NCBI RefSeq assembly: GCF_022637395.1
Contig: NZ_CP093337.1
Span: forward strand, 666,001 to 730,000
Direction of reading: 5' to 3'
Source of the DNA: Shinella sp. H4-D48
Lineage (GTDB): Bacteria > Pseudomonadota > Alphaproteobacteria > Rhizobiales > Rhizobiaceae
DNA length: 64,000 nt
The translations under genes were made by a program, and so were the position numbers. Under the pieces are notes generated by a model, which worked only from the letters and a program-made list of their open reading frames with translations, had not been told where the DNA came from and did not search any database. Positions 1-10,010 of the stretch are shown here, piece after piece. Positions within the stretch are counted from its first letter, which is position 1; every line of letters starts with the position of its first letter.

Positions 1-1559
<1,559 letters not shown>

Positions 1560-1566
1560 GTCCGGG

Positions 1567-2829
1567 TTAGAGCTCCAGCTTGTCGATCATGTTCTGCGTG
1601 ATGAGGCATATTCCGTTTTCCGAGCGACGGAAGTGCTTGGCATCGAGTTCCGGATCCTCGCCGACGACAAGGCCCTCGGGGATGACGACGCCGCGATCGA
1701 TGACGACATTCCGAAGCTGCGCGTGCCGGCCGATCATCACATTGGGCAACACCACCGCACCATCGAGGCGCGAGTAGGAATTTGCCCGCACGCCGGTGAA
1801 GAGAAGGCTGCGGTGCAGCGTGGAGCCGGAAATGATGCAGTCGCCCGAGACGAGTGAGGAGATCGCCGAGCCACGGCGGTTTTCGTCGTCATGCACGAAC
1901 TTGGCCGGCGGCTTGATCTCGGCGAAGGTCCAGATTGGCCAAGAGCTGTCATAAATGTCGAGTTCCGGCGTGATGTGGGTCAGGTCGATATTGGCCTGCC
2001 AATAGGCATCGACCGTACCGACGTCGCGCCAATAGGCCTCGCGTTCGAAATCGGAGCGCACGCAGGATGCGGTGAAGCGGTGCGCCACTGCTTTCCCGTG
2101 CTGCACGATATAGGGAATGATGTCCTTGCCGAAATCGCGGCTGGAGGTCGGATCAGCGGCATCGCGGCGCAGCAGGTCCATCAGGAACTTCGTGTGGAAC
2201 ACATAGATGCCCATGGAAGCCAGCGCCATCTCCGGATTGCCCGGAATGCCCGGCGGGTCTGCCGGCTTTTCCACAAAGGCGATGATCTCGTCCTTCTCGT
2301 CCACATGCATGACGCCGAATCCGGTCGCCTCCATGCGCGGGACTTCCAGGCAACCGATGGTGACCTGCGCGCCGGAGTCCACGTGCTGCTGAAGCATCAG
2401 CTCGTAGTCCATCTTGTAAATATGGTCGCCGGCTAGGATGACCATGTATTCGACGCCGTAATCCTCGATGATATCGATGTTCTGGTAAACGGCATCAGCG
2501 GTGCCTTCATACCATTGCGTCTCGGAGACGCGCTGGGAGGCTGGGAGGATGTCGAAGCTTTCGTTGCGTTCGGGGCGGAAGAAGTTCCAGCCACGCTGCA
2601 AATGGCGGATCAGCGAATGCGCCTTGTACTGGGTGGCCACCCCGATGCGGCGGATACCGGAGTTCAGCGCATTGGACAGCGCGAAATCGATGATGCGCGC
2701 CTTGCCGCCGAAATAGACGGCGGGTTTCGCCCGCCGGTCCGTCAGTTCCTTCAGGCGACTGCCGCGCCCGCCGGCTAGAACATAGGCCATGGCGTCACGG
2801 GCAAGGGGTTGAATGCGCTTCTGCTCCAT
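1567..2829 (-). CDS. glgC: Glucose-1-phosphate adenylyltransferase (ADP-glucose pyrophosphorylase)
   Basis: Makes ADP-glucose from ATP and glucose 1-phosphate, the committed step of glycogen synthesis. The 420-residue protein shows the nucleotidyltransferase signature GGRGSRL followed by [17 protein letters not shown], the [10 protein letters not shown] block and the VEKP substrate site, then a left-handed beta-helix C-terminus. A start ten codons further upstream (2859) is open, but GGGAGGAC about seven bases before 2829 and the family N-terminus [20 protein letters not shown] favour 2829. It lies 22 bp after glgB. In this family the enzyme is usually allosterically controlled by glycolytic intermediates; nothing in the sequence contradicts that. 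Confidence 0.97.
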   Translation of the reverse strand: MEQKRIQPLARDAMAYVLAGGRGSRLKELTDRRAKPAVYFGGKARIIDFALSNALNSGIRRIGVATQYKAHSLIRHLQRGWNFFRPERNESFDILPASQRVSETQWYEGTADAVYQNIDIIEDYGVEYMVILAGDHIYKMDYELMLQQHVDSGAQVTIGCLEVPRMEATGFGVMHVDEKDEIIAFVEKPADPPGIPGNPEMALASMGIYVFHTKFLMDLLRRDAADPTSSRDFGKDIIPYIVQHGKAVAHRFTASCVRSDFEREAYWRDVGTVDAYWQANIDLTHITPELDIYDSSWPIWTFAEIKPPAKFVHDDENRRGSAISSLVSGDCIISGSTLHRSLLFTGVRANSYSRLDGAVVLPNVMIGRHAQLRNVVIDRGVVIPEGLVVGEDPELDAKHFRRSENGICLITQNMIDKLEL

Positions 2830-2851
2830 AGGTGTCCTCCCGATTCTTGTT

Positions 2852-5065
2852 TTATGCATCCAGCTCGAGCATCAGCGTCGCCAACGGCGGCAGCGTGATA
2901 TTGGCTGTTATCGTTCCATCGCCGTGTTTTTTTGCCTGGACGGCGCCACCATTCCCCTTGCCGCTGCCGCCATAGATTTCGGCATCGGTGTTCAGTATTT
3001 CCCGCCACCGTCCCTCCATCGGAAGCGGCACGCCGTAGTTCTCGCGGTAAACGGGCGTGAAATTCGTAACAATGGCGATCGGCTTTTCGCCCGGCGCCTT
3101 GCGCAACCATGCGAAGACGGAGTTCTCGCGGTCGTCGGCGATCAGCCATTCGAAGCCGTCGCCTTCGCAATCGCGGGCGTGCAGCGCAGCCTTGCGGCGA
3201 TAGGTGCCGTTGAGGTCACGCACGAGCCGGCGCATGCCTTCATGCAGCGGATATTCCAGCAGATTCCAGTCGAGCGACCGTTCCTCGCTCCATTCCTGCC
3301 ATTGGGCGAATTCCTGGCCCATGAACAGGAGCTTCTTGCCCGGATAGCCCCACATGAAGCCGTAATAGGCTCTGAGATTGGCGAATTTCTGCCAGTCGTC
3401 GCCCTGCATCTTGGCAATCAGCGAGCCCTTGCCGTGTACGACCTCGTCGTGGCTGAGCGGCAGCACGAAGTTTTCCGTGAAGGCATAGAGCAGGCCAAAG
3501 GTCATGTCGTTGTGGTGGAACTTGCGATGAACAGGCTCGCGCGACAGATATTGCAGGGTGTCGTGCATGAAACCCATGTTCCACTTGAAGCCGAATCCGA
3601 GGCCACCGTCGTGCACCGGTGCGGAAACCTTCGGCCAGGATGTGGATTCCTCGGCAATGGTCAGCACGCCCGGATGAGCGGCATAGACGCGCGCGTTCAT
3701 CGACTGGAGGAACCGCACGGCCTCGAGGTTCTCGTTGCCGCCATACTCGTTCGGCACCCATTCGCCGTGCTTGCGGGAATAGTCCAGATAGAGCATCGAG
3801 GCGACGGCATCGACACGCAGGCCATCGAGGTGGAATTTCTCGGTCCAGTAGAGCGCGTTGTTGACGAGGTAGGAGAGCACTTCGGCGCGGCCGAAATTGT
3901 AGATCGCGGTATTCCAGTCGGGATGAAAACCTTGGCGCGGATCTTCATGCTCATAGAGGGCGGTGCCGTCGAAGCGGCCAAGGCCGTGTGCGTCCGTCGG
4001 GAAATGCGCCGGCACCCAGTCGAGAATGACGCCGATGCCCACCTTGTGGCAGCCGTTGACGAAACGCGCGAACCCGTCCGGCTCGCCGAAGCGCGCGGTG
4101 GGCGAATAGAGGCCGGTGGTCTGGTAGCCCCACGACGGATCGAAGGGGAACTCGGAGATCGGCAGGAACTCGATATGGGTGAAGCCCATATCGACGCAGT
4201 AGGGTATGAGCCGCTCGGCCAGTTCGTCCCAGGTGAGGAAGCCGCCGCCGTGCTGGCGCTGCCAGGAACCGGCATGGACTTCGTAGATCGAGATCGGCTG
4301 GCGGCGGGCGTCAGCCTCGGCCCAATGTTTCAGATGCGCCTCGTCTTCCCATTTCTGGTCGATCTGGCCGGTGGTGACGGATGCATTCGCCGGGCGCAGT
4401 TCGGAACGACGTGCGAAAGGGTCGGCCTTGAGCGGCACGAGCGCGCCATCCGGCCCGACGATTTCGTATTTGTAGGCATGGCCGGGTCCGATTTCAGGCA
4501 GGAAGATTTCCCAGATACCGGTGTCGCGTCGCAGGCGCATCATGTGCCGGCGACCGTCCCAGGCGTTGAAGTCGCCGACGACGGAAACGCGCTTGGCATT
4601 GGGAGCCCAGACGGCAAAGTGAAAGCCGTCGACACCCTCCACCGTCATGGGATGGGCGCCCATCTTGTCGAAGAGCCGAAGATGCGAGCCTTCGCGGATA
4701 TAATAATCGTCCATAGGCCCGAGAACCGGACCGAAGCTGTAGGGATCGATGACGACCCATTCTCCACTTTCATTGCGCGCACGATAGCGGATCGGCTGCA
4801 ACTTTTTGACCGACACCTCGCCGGCGAATATGCCGGCCGGATCCAGCTGCTGCAAGGTTCCGACTTCCTTGCCGGCTAAGGTCTGGGCAATCACCTGTGT
4901 CGCGCCAGGCAGAAAGCATCGGGCGATATGATGGTCGCCGGAAGCATGAAGGCCGAGAACTGCGAACGGATCCCAGTGCCGGCTTTCGAGGATTGCATCG
5001 ATGTCCGCCTTCGCCAGAAGCTCTAACGGTTGGTCCGTCGTGCCTTTGTTCGGCGGTGTGGTCAT
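2852..5065 (-). CDS. glgB: 1,4-alpha-glucan branching enzyme (GH13)
   Basis: A 737-residue branching enzyme that creates alpha-1,6 branches in glycogen. Order of domains: an N-terminal carbohydrate-binding/early-set region (about 1-220), a GH13 barrel and a C-terminal beta domain. Catalytic blocks visible are [11 protein letters not shown] (nucleophile Asp), IAEEST (acid Glu) and [13 protein letters not shown] (transition-state His-Asp). A longer start at 5161 is open but would lie deep in glgP. The ATG at 5065 shares its A with the glgP stop (TGATG), has GGAGAG upstream within glgP and gives the usual family length. That overlap predicts translational coupling to glgP. Confidence 0.97.
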   Translation of the reverse strand: MTTPPNKGTTDQPLELLAKADIDAILESRHWDPFAVLGLHASGDHHIARCFLPGATQVIAQTLAGKEVGTLQQLDPAGIFAGEVSVKKLQPIRYRARNESGEWVVIDPYSFGPVLGPMDDYYIREGSHLRLFDKMGAHPMTVEGVDGFHFAVWAPNAKRVSVVGDFNAWDGRRHMMRLRRDTGIWEIFLPEIGPGHAYKYEIVGPDGALVPLKADPFARRSELRPANASVTTGQIDQKWEDEAHLKHWAEADARRQPISIYEVHAGSWQRQHGGGFLTWDELAERLIPYCVDMGFTHIEFLPISEFPFDPSWGYQTTGLYSPTARFGEPDGFARFVNGCHKVGIGVILDWVPAHFPTDAHGLGRFDGTALYEHEDPRQGFHPDWNTAIYNFGRAEVLSYLVNNALYWTEKFHLDGLRVDAVASMLYLDYSRKHGEWVPNEYGGNENLEAVRFLQSMNARVYAAHPGVLTIAEESTSWPKVSAPVHDGGLGFGFKWNMGFMHDTLQYLSREPVHRKFHHNDMTFGLLYAFTENFVLPLSHDEVVHGKGSLIAKMQGDDWQKFANLRAYYGFMWGYPGKKLLFMGQEFAQWQEWSEERSLDWNLLEYPLHEGMRRLVRDLNGTYRRKAALHARDCEGDGFEWLIADDRENSVFAWLRKAPGEKPIAIVTNFTPVYRENYGVPLPMEGRWREILNTDAEIYGGSGKGNGGAVQAKKHGDGTITANITLPPLATLMLELDA

Positions 5066-7524
5066 CAAGCTCTCCAGATTTCCTTGGCGTATTGACGTAT
5101 GGTCCGGTCCGAGGAAAACCAGCCCATGCGCGCTGTGTTCCGGATTGTTTTTGAATACCACGACGTTTTATCGTTCCAGATGCCGTCCACCTCGCGCTGA
5201 GCCTTGGCATACGCGTCGAAGTCGGCGGCCACCATGAACCAGTCGTGATTGTAGATACCGTCCACGAGGCCGGTGAAACGATTGCGGTCGTCGGGGGAAA
5301 AGACGCCGGAGGAGATGGCGGCGAGCGCCTGCGAAAGCTCTTTCGACTGCTCGATGATGGCGCGCGGATTGTGTCCCTCGGCCCGAACCGTTGCGACCTC
5401 TTCCGCCGTCATGCCGAAGATGACGATGTTTTCTTCGCCGACATGATCACGCATTTCGACATTGGCGCCATCGAGCGTCCCGATGGTGAGCGCGCCGTTC
5501 AGCGCGAACTTCATGTTGCCGGTGCCCGATGCTTCCATGCCCGCGGTGGAGATCTGCTCCGACAGGTCTGCTGCAGGAACCATGATCTCCGCAAGCGAGA
5601 CATTGTAGTTCGGCACGAAGACGACCTTGAGCAGGCCGCGCACGGCCGGGTCGTTGTTGATCACGCGGGCGACGTCGTTCGCCAGCTTGATGATGAGCTT
5701 GGCGTTGTGATAGCTCGGCGCCGCCTTGCCGGCGAAGAGCTTGACGCGGGGCGTCCAGTCGAGTTCGGGATGCGAGCGAATCTGGTCGTAGAGTGCGACG
5801 GCCTCGATGATGTTGAGAAGCTGGCGCTTGTATTCGTGGATGCGCTTGATCTGGATGTCGAACATCGCGGTCGGATCGATGCGCACGCCCATGCGGCTGC
5901 CGACGAGATTGGCAAGGCGGTTCTTGTTGTCGCGCTTGATCGCGGCGAAACGCTCCTGGAAATCCCTGTTGTCGGCGAACGCATCGAGTGCTGTCAGGGC
6001 CTCAGCGTCGTCCATGAAGGCGTCGCCGATCGACTCGCGGATCAGGTTGAACAGGCCCGGATTGCACTGCATCAGCCAGCGACGCGGCGTGATACCGTTC
6101 GTCTTGTTGTTGATGCGGTCGGGGTAGAGCTTGTGAAGGTCCGCAAAGACGGTTTCCTTCATGAGTTCCGTGTGGAGCGCGGAAACGCCGTTGATCGAGT
6201 GGGAGCCGACGAAGGCGAGGTTGCCCATGCGCACGCGCCGTTCGCCCGATTCCTCGATCAGCGAGATGCTGCGGATCCGCTGGTCCTCGAAATCCTTTTC
6301 CTTGCGGGCCTGCAGAAGGATCTTCGCGTTGATCGCATAGACGATCTGCATGTGGCGCGGCAGCAGACGTTCGAACAGCGGAACCGGCCAGCTTTCAAGT
6401 GCTTCTGGAAGAAGCGTGTGGTTGGTGTAGGAAAAGGTGCGGCGCGAGATATCCCAGGCCGTATCGAAATCGAGGCCATGTACATCGCTTAGCAGCCGAA
6501 CGAGTTCGGCGACGGAGACGGCGGGATGCGTGTCATTGAGCTGGATGGCCACGGCATCCGGAAGCGATGTGAAATCCGGATACTGCTGGAGATGGCGGCG
6601 CAGGATGTCCTGCAGCGACGCCGAACAGAAGAAGAATTCCTGGCGCAGGCGCAGTTCCTGGCCGGCCGGTGTGGCATCGGCGGGGTAGAGAACACGCGTG
6701 AGGCTTTCGGCCTTGTTGCTTTCCTTCAGTGCGCCGATGTGATCGCCGGCGTTGAACGCCTCAAGAAGAATCGGGTCGATGGGGTTGGCGGCCCAAAGAC
6801 GCAGCGTGTTGACGCGTTTCGCCCGCCAGCCGACGGCCGGCGTATCGTAGGCGGTGGCGATAACGCGCTCAGCAGGCTTCCAGACGAAGCGCTGCTTGGC
6901 CTCGCCGATATTGATCGTTTCGACGACACCGCCGTAGCCGATCTCGTAGGAGCTCTCGCGCCGCTCGAATTCCCAGGGGTTGCCATGGGCAAGCCAGGTC
7001 TCGGGCAGTTCCACCTGCCAGCCATCGGCCATCTGCTGGCGGAAAAGGCCGTGCACGTAGCGGATGCCGTAGCCATAGGCTGGAACGTCCACCGTCGCCA
7101 TGCTTTCCATGAAGCAGGCAGCCAGACGCCCCAAGCCGCCGTTGCCAAGGGCGGCGTCCGGCTCCAGCTCCGCGATGACATCGATATCGACGCCGAGCGA
7201 GGCGAGCGCCTGGCGCATCTCCTCCATAATGCCGATATTCGTCATGGCATCGCGCATGAGGCGGCCGATGAGGAACTCCAGCGACAGATAGTAGACGCGC
7301 TTGGCGCCCGTCGCATAGGTGCGGCGGGTCGAGTCCATCCAGGCGTCGGTGATGCGGTCGCGGGCGACGAGAATGGCGGCCGTCAGCCAGTCATGCGGCT
7401 TGGCCACTTTCGGGTCCTTGCCGATGCGGTATTTCAGGCGTTCCAGAAGCTCGATCGCCAGTTGTTCGACATTTGAGGTGCGGAGCGCCGGAGCGAGGTC
7501 GTTGCTGTTAACCCGGTTCATCAT
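5065..7524 (-). CDS. glgP: Glycogen/starch/alpha-glucan phosphorylase (GT35)
   Basis: Phosphorolyses glycogen to glucose 1-phosphate. The 819-residue length is typical. The pyridoxal-phosphate site is visible near the C-terminus as EASGTGNMKFALNG, where the Lys of NMK binds the cofactor, followed by TIGTLDGAN. The N-terminal block RVYYLSLEFLIGR and LGNGGLGRLAACF are also family hallmarks. It is the first gene of the glycogen operon, so degradation and synthesis enzymes share one transcript. Two adjacent ATG codons (7524 and 7521) are possible starts; GAGGGGC lies about ten bases before the first. Its stop overlaps the glgB start. Confidence 0.97.
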   Translation of the reverse strand: MMNRVNSNDLAPALRTSNVEQLAIELLERLKYRIGKDPKVAKPHDWLTAAILVARDRITDAWMDSTRRTYATGAKRVYYLSLEFLIGRLMRDAMTNIGIMEEMRQALASLGVDIDVIAELEPDAALGNGGLGRLAACFMESMATVDVPAYGYGIRYVHGLFRQQMADGWQVELPETWLAHGNPWEFERRESSYEIGYGGVVETINIGEAKQRFVWKPAERVIATAYDTPAVGWRAKRVNTLRLWAANPIDPILLEAFNAGDHIGALKESNKAESLTRVLYPADATPAGQELRLRQEFFFCSASLQDILRRHLQQYPDFTSLPDAVAIQLNDTHPAVSVAELVRLLSDVHGLDFDTAWDISRRTFSYTNHTLLPEALESWPVPLFERLLPRHMQIVYAINAKILLQARKEKDFEDQRIRSISLIEESGERRVRMGNLAFVGSHSINGVSALHTELMKETVFADLHKLYPDRINNKTNGITPRRWLMQCNPGLFNLIRESIGDAFMDDAEALTALDAFADNRDFQERFAAIKRDNKNRLANLVGSRMGVRIDPTAMFDIQIKRIHEYKRQLLNIIEAVALYDQIRSHPELDWTPRVKLFAGKAAPSYHNAKLIIKLANDVARVINNDPAVRGLLKVVFVPNYNVSLAEIMVPAADLSEQISTAGMEASGTGNMKFALNGALTIGTLDGANVEMRDHVGEENIVIFGMTAEEVATVRAEGHNPRAIIEQSKELSQALAAISSGVFSPDDRNRFTGLVDGIYNHDWFMVAADFDAYAKAQREVDGIWNDKTSWYSKTIRNTARMGWFSSDRTIRQYAKEIWRA

Positions 7525-7584
7525 CGGTGAACTATGCCCCTCGCGTCATTCTGTTTTCGGTGCTTCGAAAAGCGCGTTTAAATC

Positions 7585-7614
7585 AATTTATGCATCTATC
7601 CGAAGCGCTTGCAA
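7585..7614 (-). promoter_or_regulatory. Candidate glycogen-operon promoter with LacI-type operator
   Basis: Reading the minus strand, TTGCAA (7609-7614) and TAAATT (7585-7590) are separated by 18 bases, an acceptable sigma-70 arrangement about 60 bases before glgP. The -35 box runs into AAGCGCTT (7603-7610), which fits the AAnCGnTT core of many LacI-family operators. The rest of 7525-7675 is A/T-rich and holds no gene. Eye-match only. Confidence 0.35.
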
Positions 7615-7675
7615 TATGCGTTTTCAAGAAAGGACGCATGCATTTTAAGTGGAGCTAAAGGACTATGAAAATGAC

Positions 7676-7706
7676 AAAAAGACCGCTGTATGGACGCACA
7701 GCGGTC
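7676..7706 (-). terminator. Intrinsic terminator of the TadG-like gene
   Basis: A perfect 9-bp stem, GACCGCTGT (7681-7689) with ACAGCGGTC (7698-7706) and an 8-base loop, is followed on the minus strand by TTTTT (7676-7680). It lies 22 bp after the stop of the gene at 7728 and separates it from the glycogen operon. Confidence 0.85.
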
Positions 7707-7727
7707 GTATTTTGAGACGTTGACTGA

Positions 7728-8960
7728 TTATTTCGTCAGACGAGAGACGACGGCGGCGGTTTGCGAGCCGATGACACTGAAAGCGCTGACGAGGGATTCT
7801 ACATTTTCCGCCGCAAAATAATGCTGCTCGGTCGTCGCACAATACTTCAGGAGCTTCTGACCGCGTGCGGGCGCGAGAAAGGCAACGGCATAAACCTCGA
7901 TATTTGCGGTTCGAGCCTCATCGCAACTGATCTTCGTATGCCGATCCGCCTCGGTATCGCTAGCCTGTTTTCTATAGTGCGTGTTCTCACCATCGGTCAT
8001 GAAGACGATATAGCGGTTTGGCGTCTTGCCATTCTTGGTCTGGTGCGCCGTAAGTTCGCTTGCATCCTTGAGCCTTTTAACGGCTTCGGCGAAGGCGTCG
8101 CTTGAATCGGTTCCTCCCGTTGGCATTCTGGGTATTGCGTTGACATAATCGACCACGCTCTTCGTGCCCCACGCGAGGGCTGAAATCTGCGGCCATATTA
8201 TATCGTTGTAAGAGGAAGCGCCCATGCGGACATATTGAGCATTCGGGTCAGCCTTGTTCATCTGCGTGGCGAGAGTTCCAACCGCTCTTTTAAGAGCATT
8301 GATTTTTGGAACGTAGCAAGGCTTGCTCTTTTTTAGGTTCGTTTGTTCGTTCCAGTTGGAACTTGTGAAATTCTGGCACGGATTATCTTTGCTCTCGATC
8401 TCAGTGGTAATAAACGACATCGAGCCGGAGCGGTCCAGCACGAGGAACATCGAGAAGGCATTCTTTGATTCCGTCGCGGAAACACTTTCGGCCGTGCTGG
8501 CTGCTGCAAGCTTGATCGTGCTGTGACCCAAAAGACGTGTGAAGACGCTGAACTTGACAGAGTAGCTTGTGGCAATGTCAACCGTGTAGGATTTGCCATT
8601 GTTCTGGATCGCTGTTTCCTTGATATCGATGACTGGCGCGTCATCAACGAGCGTCTTGTCGCCTTCCTTGACGATCCCCGACGTGCCGCTCATCTGAAGG
8701 GCGAAAAGTTCGGCGGCAATCTTCTTGGCTTCGGCGGCCGTCTTGTTGTCGTTGGCCAATGCTGATGCCGCCGCGAGTGCGGCCGCATCCGATGCATCCT
8801 GGAGTTCGGCTTTCGCCAGAACCATCTTGGTCATGTCGATGGCGACGCCGCCGGCGGCGAGGATGACGGGTATCGTAACTGCCGTCACCATGGCGAAATT
8901 GCCGAGACGATCCTTCAGCAACCGCGAGAGGATCGCCGGCCCTTGTATCTTCTTCGTCAT
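7728..8960 (-). CDS. TadG-like pilus-assembly/VWA-domain membrane protein
   Basis: A 410-residue protein with a basic N-terminus, one membrane segment at about residues 21-43 (NFAMVTAVTIPVILAAGG) and the Tad N-terminal AELQDASDAAALAAA pattern. From about 168 it has a von Willebrand factor A domain with a MIDAS metal site, DRSGSMS at 176-182 and FMTDGE later. Such proteins are usually encoded with Flp/Tad pilus loci and sit in the inner membrane with the VWA domain outside. Here no other tad genes are near and the gene has its own terminator, so it appears monocistronic. Four or more Cys lie in the C-terminal half. Function is unknown; adhesion or pilus-related is an inference from the family. 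Confidence 0.85.
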   Translation of the reverse strand: MTKKIQGPAILSRLLKDRLGNFAMVTAVTIPVILAAGGVAIDMTKMVLAKAELQDASDAAALAAASALANDNKTAAEAKKIAAELFALQMSGTSGIVKEGDKTLVDDAPVIDIKETAIQNNGKSYTVDIATSYSVKFSVFTRLLGHSTIKLAAASTAESVSATESKNAFSMFLVLDRSGSMSFITTEIESKDNPCQNFTSSNWNEQTNLKKSKPCYVPKINALKRAVGTLATQMNKADPNAQYVRMGASSYNDIIWPQISALAWGTKSVVDYVNAIPRMPTGGTDSSDAFAEAVKRLKDASELTAHQTKNGKTPNRYIVFMTDGENTHYRKQASDTEADRHTKISCDEARTANIEVYAVAFLAPARGQKLLKYCATTEQHYFAAENVESLVSAFSVIGSQTAAVVSRLTK

Positions 8961-9100
8961 GAGATGCCACCCGCCATTGCCCTAATGTGCGGTCAACCTA
9001 TCAGCGAAGTCTTATTCAACGGTTTGAAGGCGTGGTATAGTTTTCGTAAAATTGCGCCCATCCCGCAATTCCGACCATAGTTCTGTTCCCAAACGGGAAT

Positions 9101-9994
9101 TCAGGCCGGCTGGCGCACGGGAACCACGTCGACCGCCTGGGTGGTCTGGTGTTCGCCATAGCCCTTGAGAACGCCGATGACCGGGACGACATCGGAATAA
9201 TCTCGGCCATAGGCGACGACGATATGGTCGTTGCCGGCGGGAATATCGTTGGTCGGGTCGAGTTCCATCCAGCCGTTGACCCGGCCGCACCAATAGCGCA
9301 CCCAGGCATGCATGGCGTCCGCGCCCTCAAGGCGTTCCTTGCCCGGCGGTGGAATGGTGCGCAAGAAGCCGCTGACATAGCCCGCGGGTATGCCGAGACT
9401 GCGCAGCGCAACGATCATCACATGAGAAAAGTCCTGGCAGACGCCACGTTTCAGCTTGAAGGCCTCGCGCGGGGTCGTGTCCACGCTCGTTGCCTCCGCG
9501 TCGTAGGTGAAGTCCTTGTGAATCCGCGCGCAGATGGCCGCGGCGATCTCGCGGACCGTCATATCAGGATTGACGATACCCCGGGCATAGTCGGTGATGT
9601 CAGGGCAGTCCTTCAGGCGCGGGCTGGAGCCGGTGTAATGATGCGGCGAGTTGGCATCGAGTGACCAGTGTCCGGCGATCTCCGACGGCAGGGCGTCCAG
9701 ACGCGGCGAAAAATCCGCGGCGGCCTGCGGCACGTCGACATGAACGCGGGCCTGCATGCGGATGTCCAGGCGCTCGTGGTTGCTGCGAAACAGGATCGCG
9801 CTCATCGGATTTTCGAAGAAGTCGCTGTGATCGACGCGCTCGCCGGGCACCGGCGCCACGCCGATTGTCCCGGCCACCAGCCGCTGGCGCCGGCCCAGCG
9901 AAAGCGGCAGCACGCGCACGATATGGCGGCCGCCGGAGACCGGTGTGTCGTAGAGATAGCCGATATGAAGGTTGACGTCGTAGAGCATGGTCAC
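9101..9994 (-). CDS. Transglutaminase-like protein of the ATP-grasp/alpha-E operon
   Basis: A 297-residue protein with a bacterial transglutaminase N-terminal domain (about 1-100) and a papain-like transglutaminase core. The triad is intact: Cys186 in RGVCQDFSH, His229 in AMHAWV and Asp246 in ELDPTND. No signal peptide is visible, so it should be cytosolic. The GTG at 9994 is preferred because GGAGGA lies seven bases before it; an ATG two codons on is too far from that site. It is the last gene of a three-gene operon, 16 bp after the ATP-grasp/alpha-E gene. The family may hydrolyse or form isopeptide bonds; the substrate is unknown. Confidence 0.9.
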   Translation of the reverse strand: MTMLYDVNLHIGYLYDTPVSGGRHIVRVLPLSLGRRQRLVAGTIGVAPVPGERVDHSDFFENPMSAILFRSNHERLDIRMQARVHVDVPQAAADFSPRLDALPSEIAGHWSLDANSPHHYTGSSPRLKDCPDITDYARGIVNPDMTVREIAAAICARIHKDFTYDAEATSVDTTPREAFKLKRGVCQDFSHVMIVALRSLGIPAGYVSGFLRTIPPPGKERLEGADAMHAWVRYWCGRVNGWMELDPTNDIPAGNDHIVVAYGRDYSDVVPVIGVLKGYGEHQTTQAVDVVPVRQPA

Positions 9995-10010
9995 AGCGTC
10001 GTCCTCCGGC

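Noticed and set aside
7728..8960. A Tad/Flp pilus locus
   Set aside because: Only one TadG-like gene is present; no prepilin, ATPase, secretin or protease genes adjoin it.
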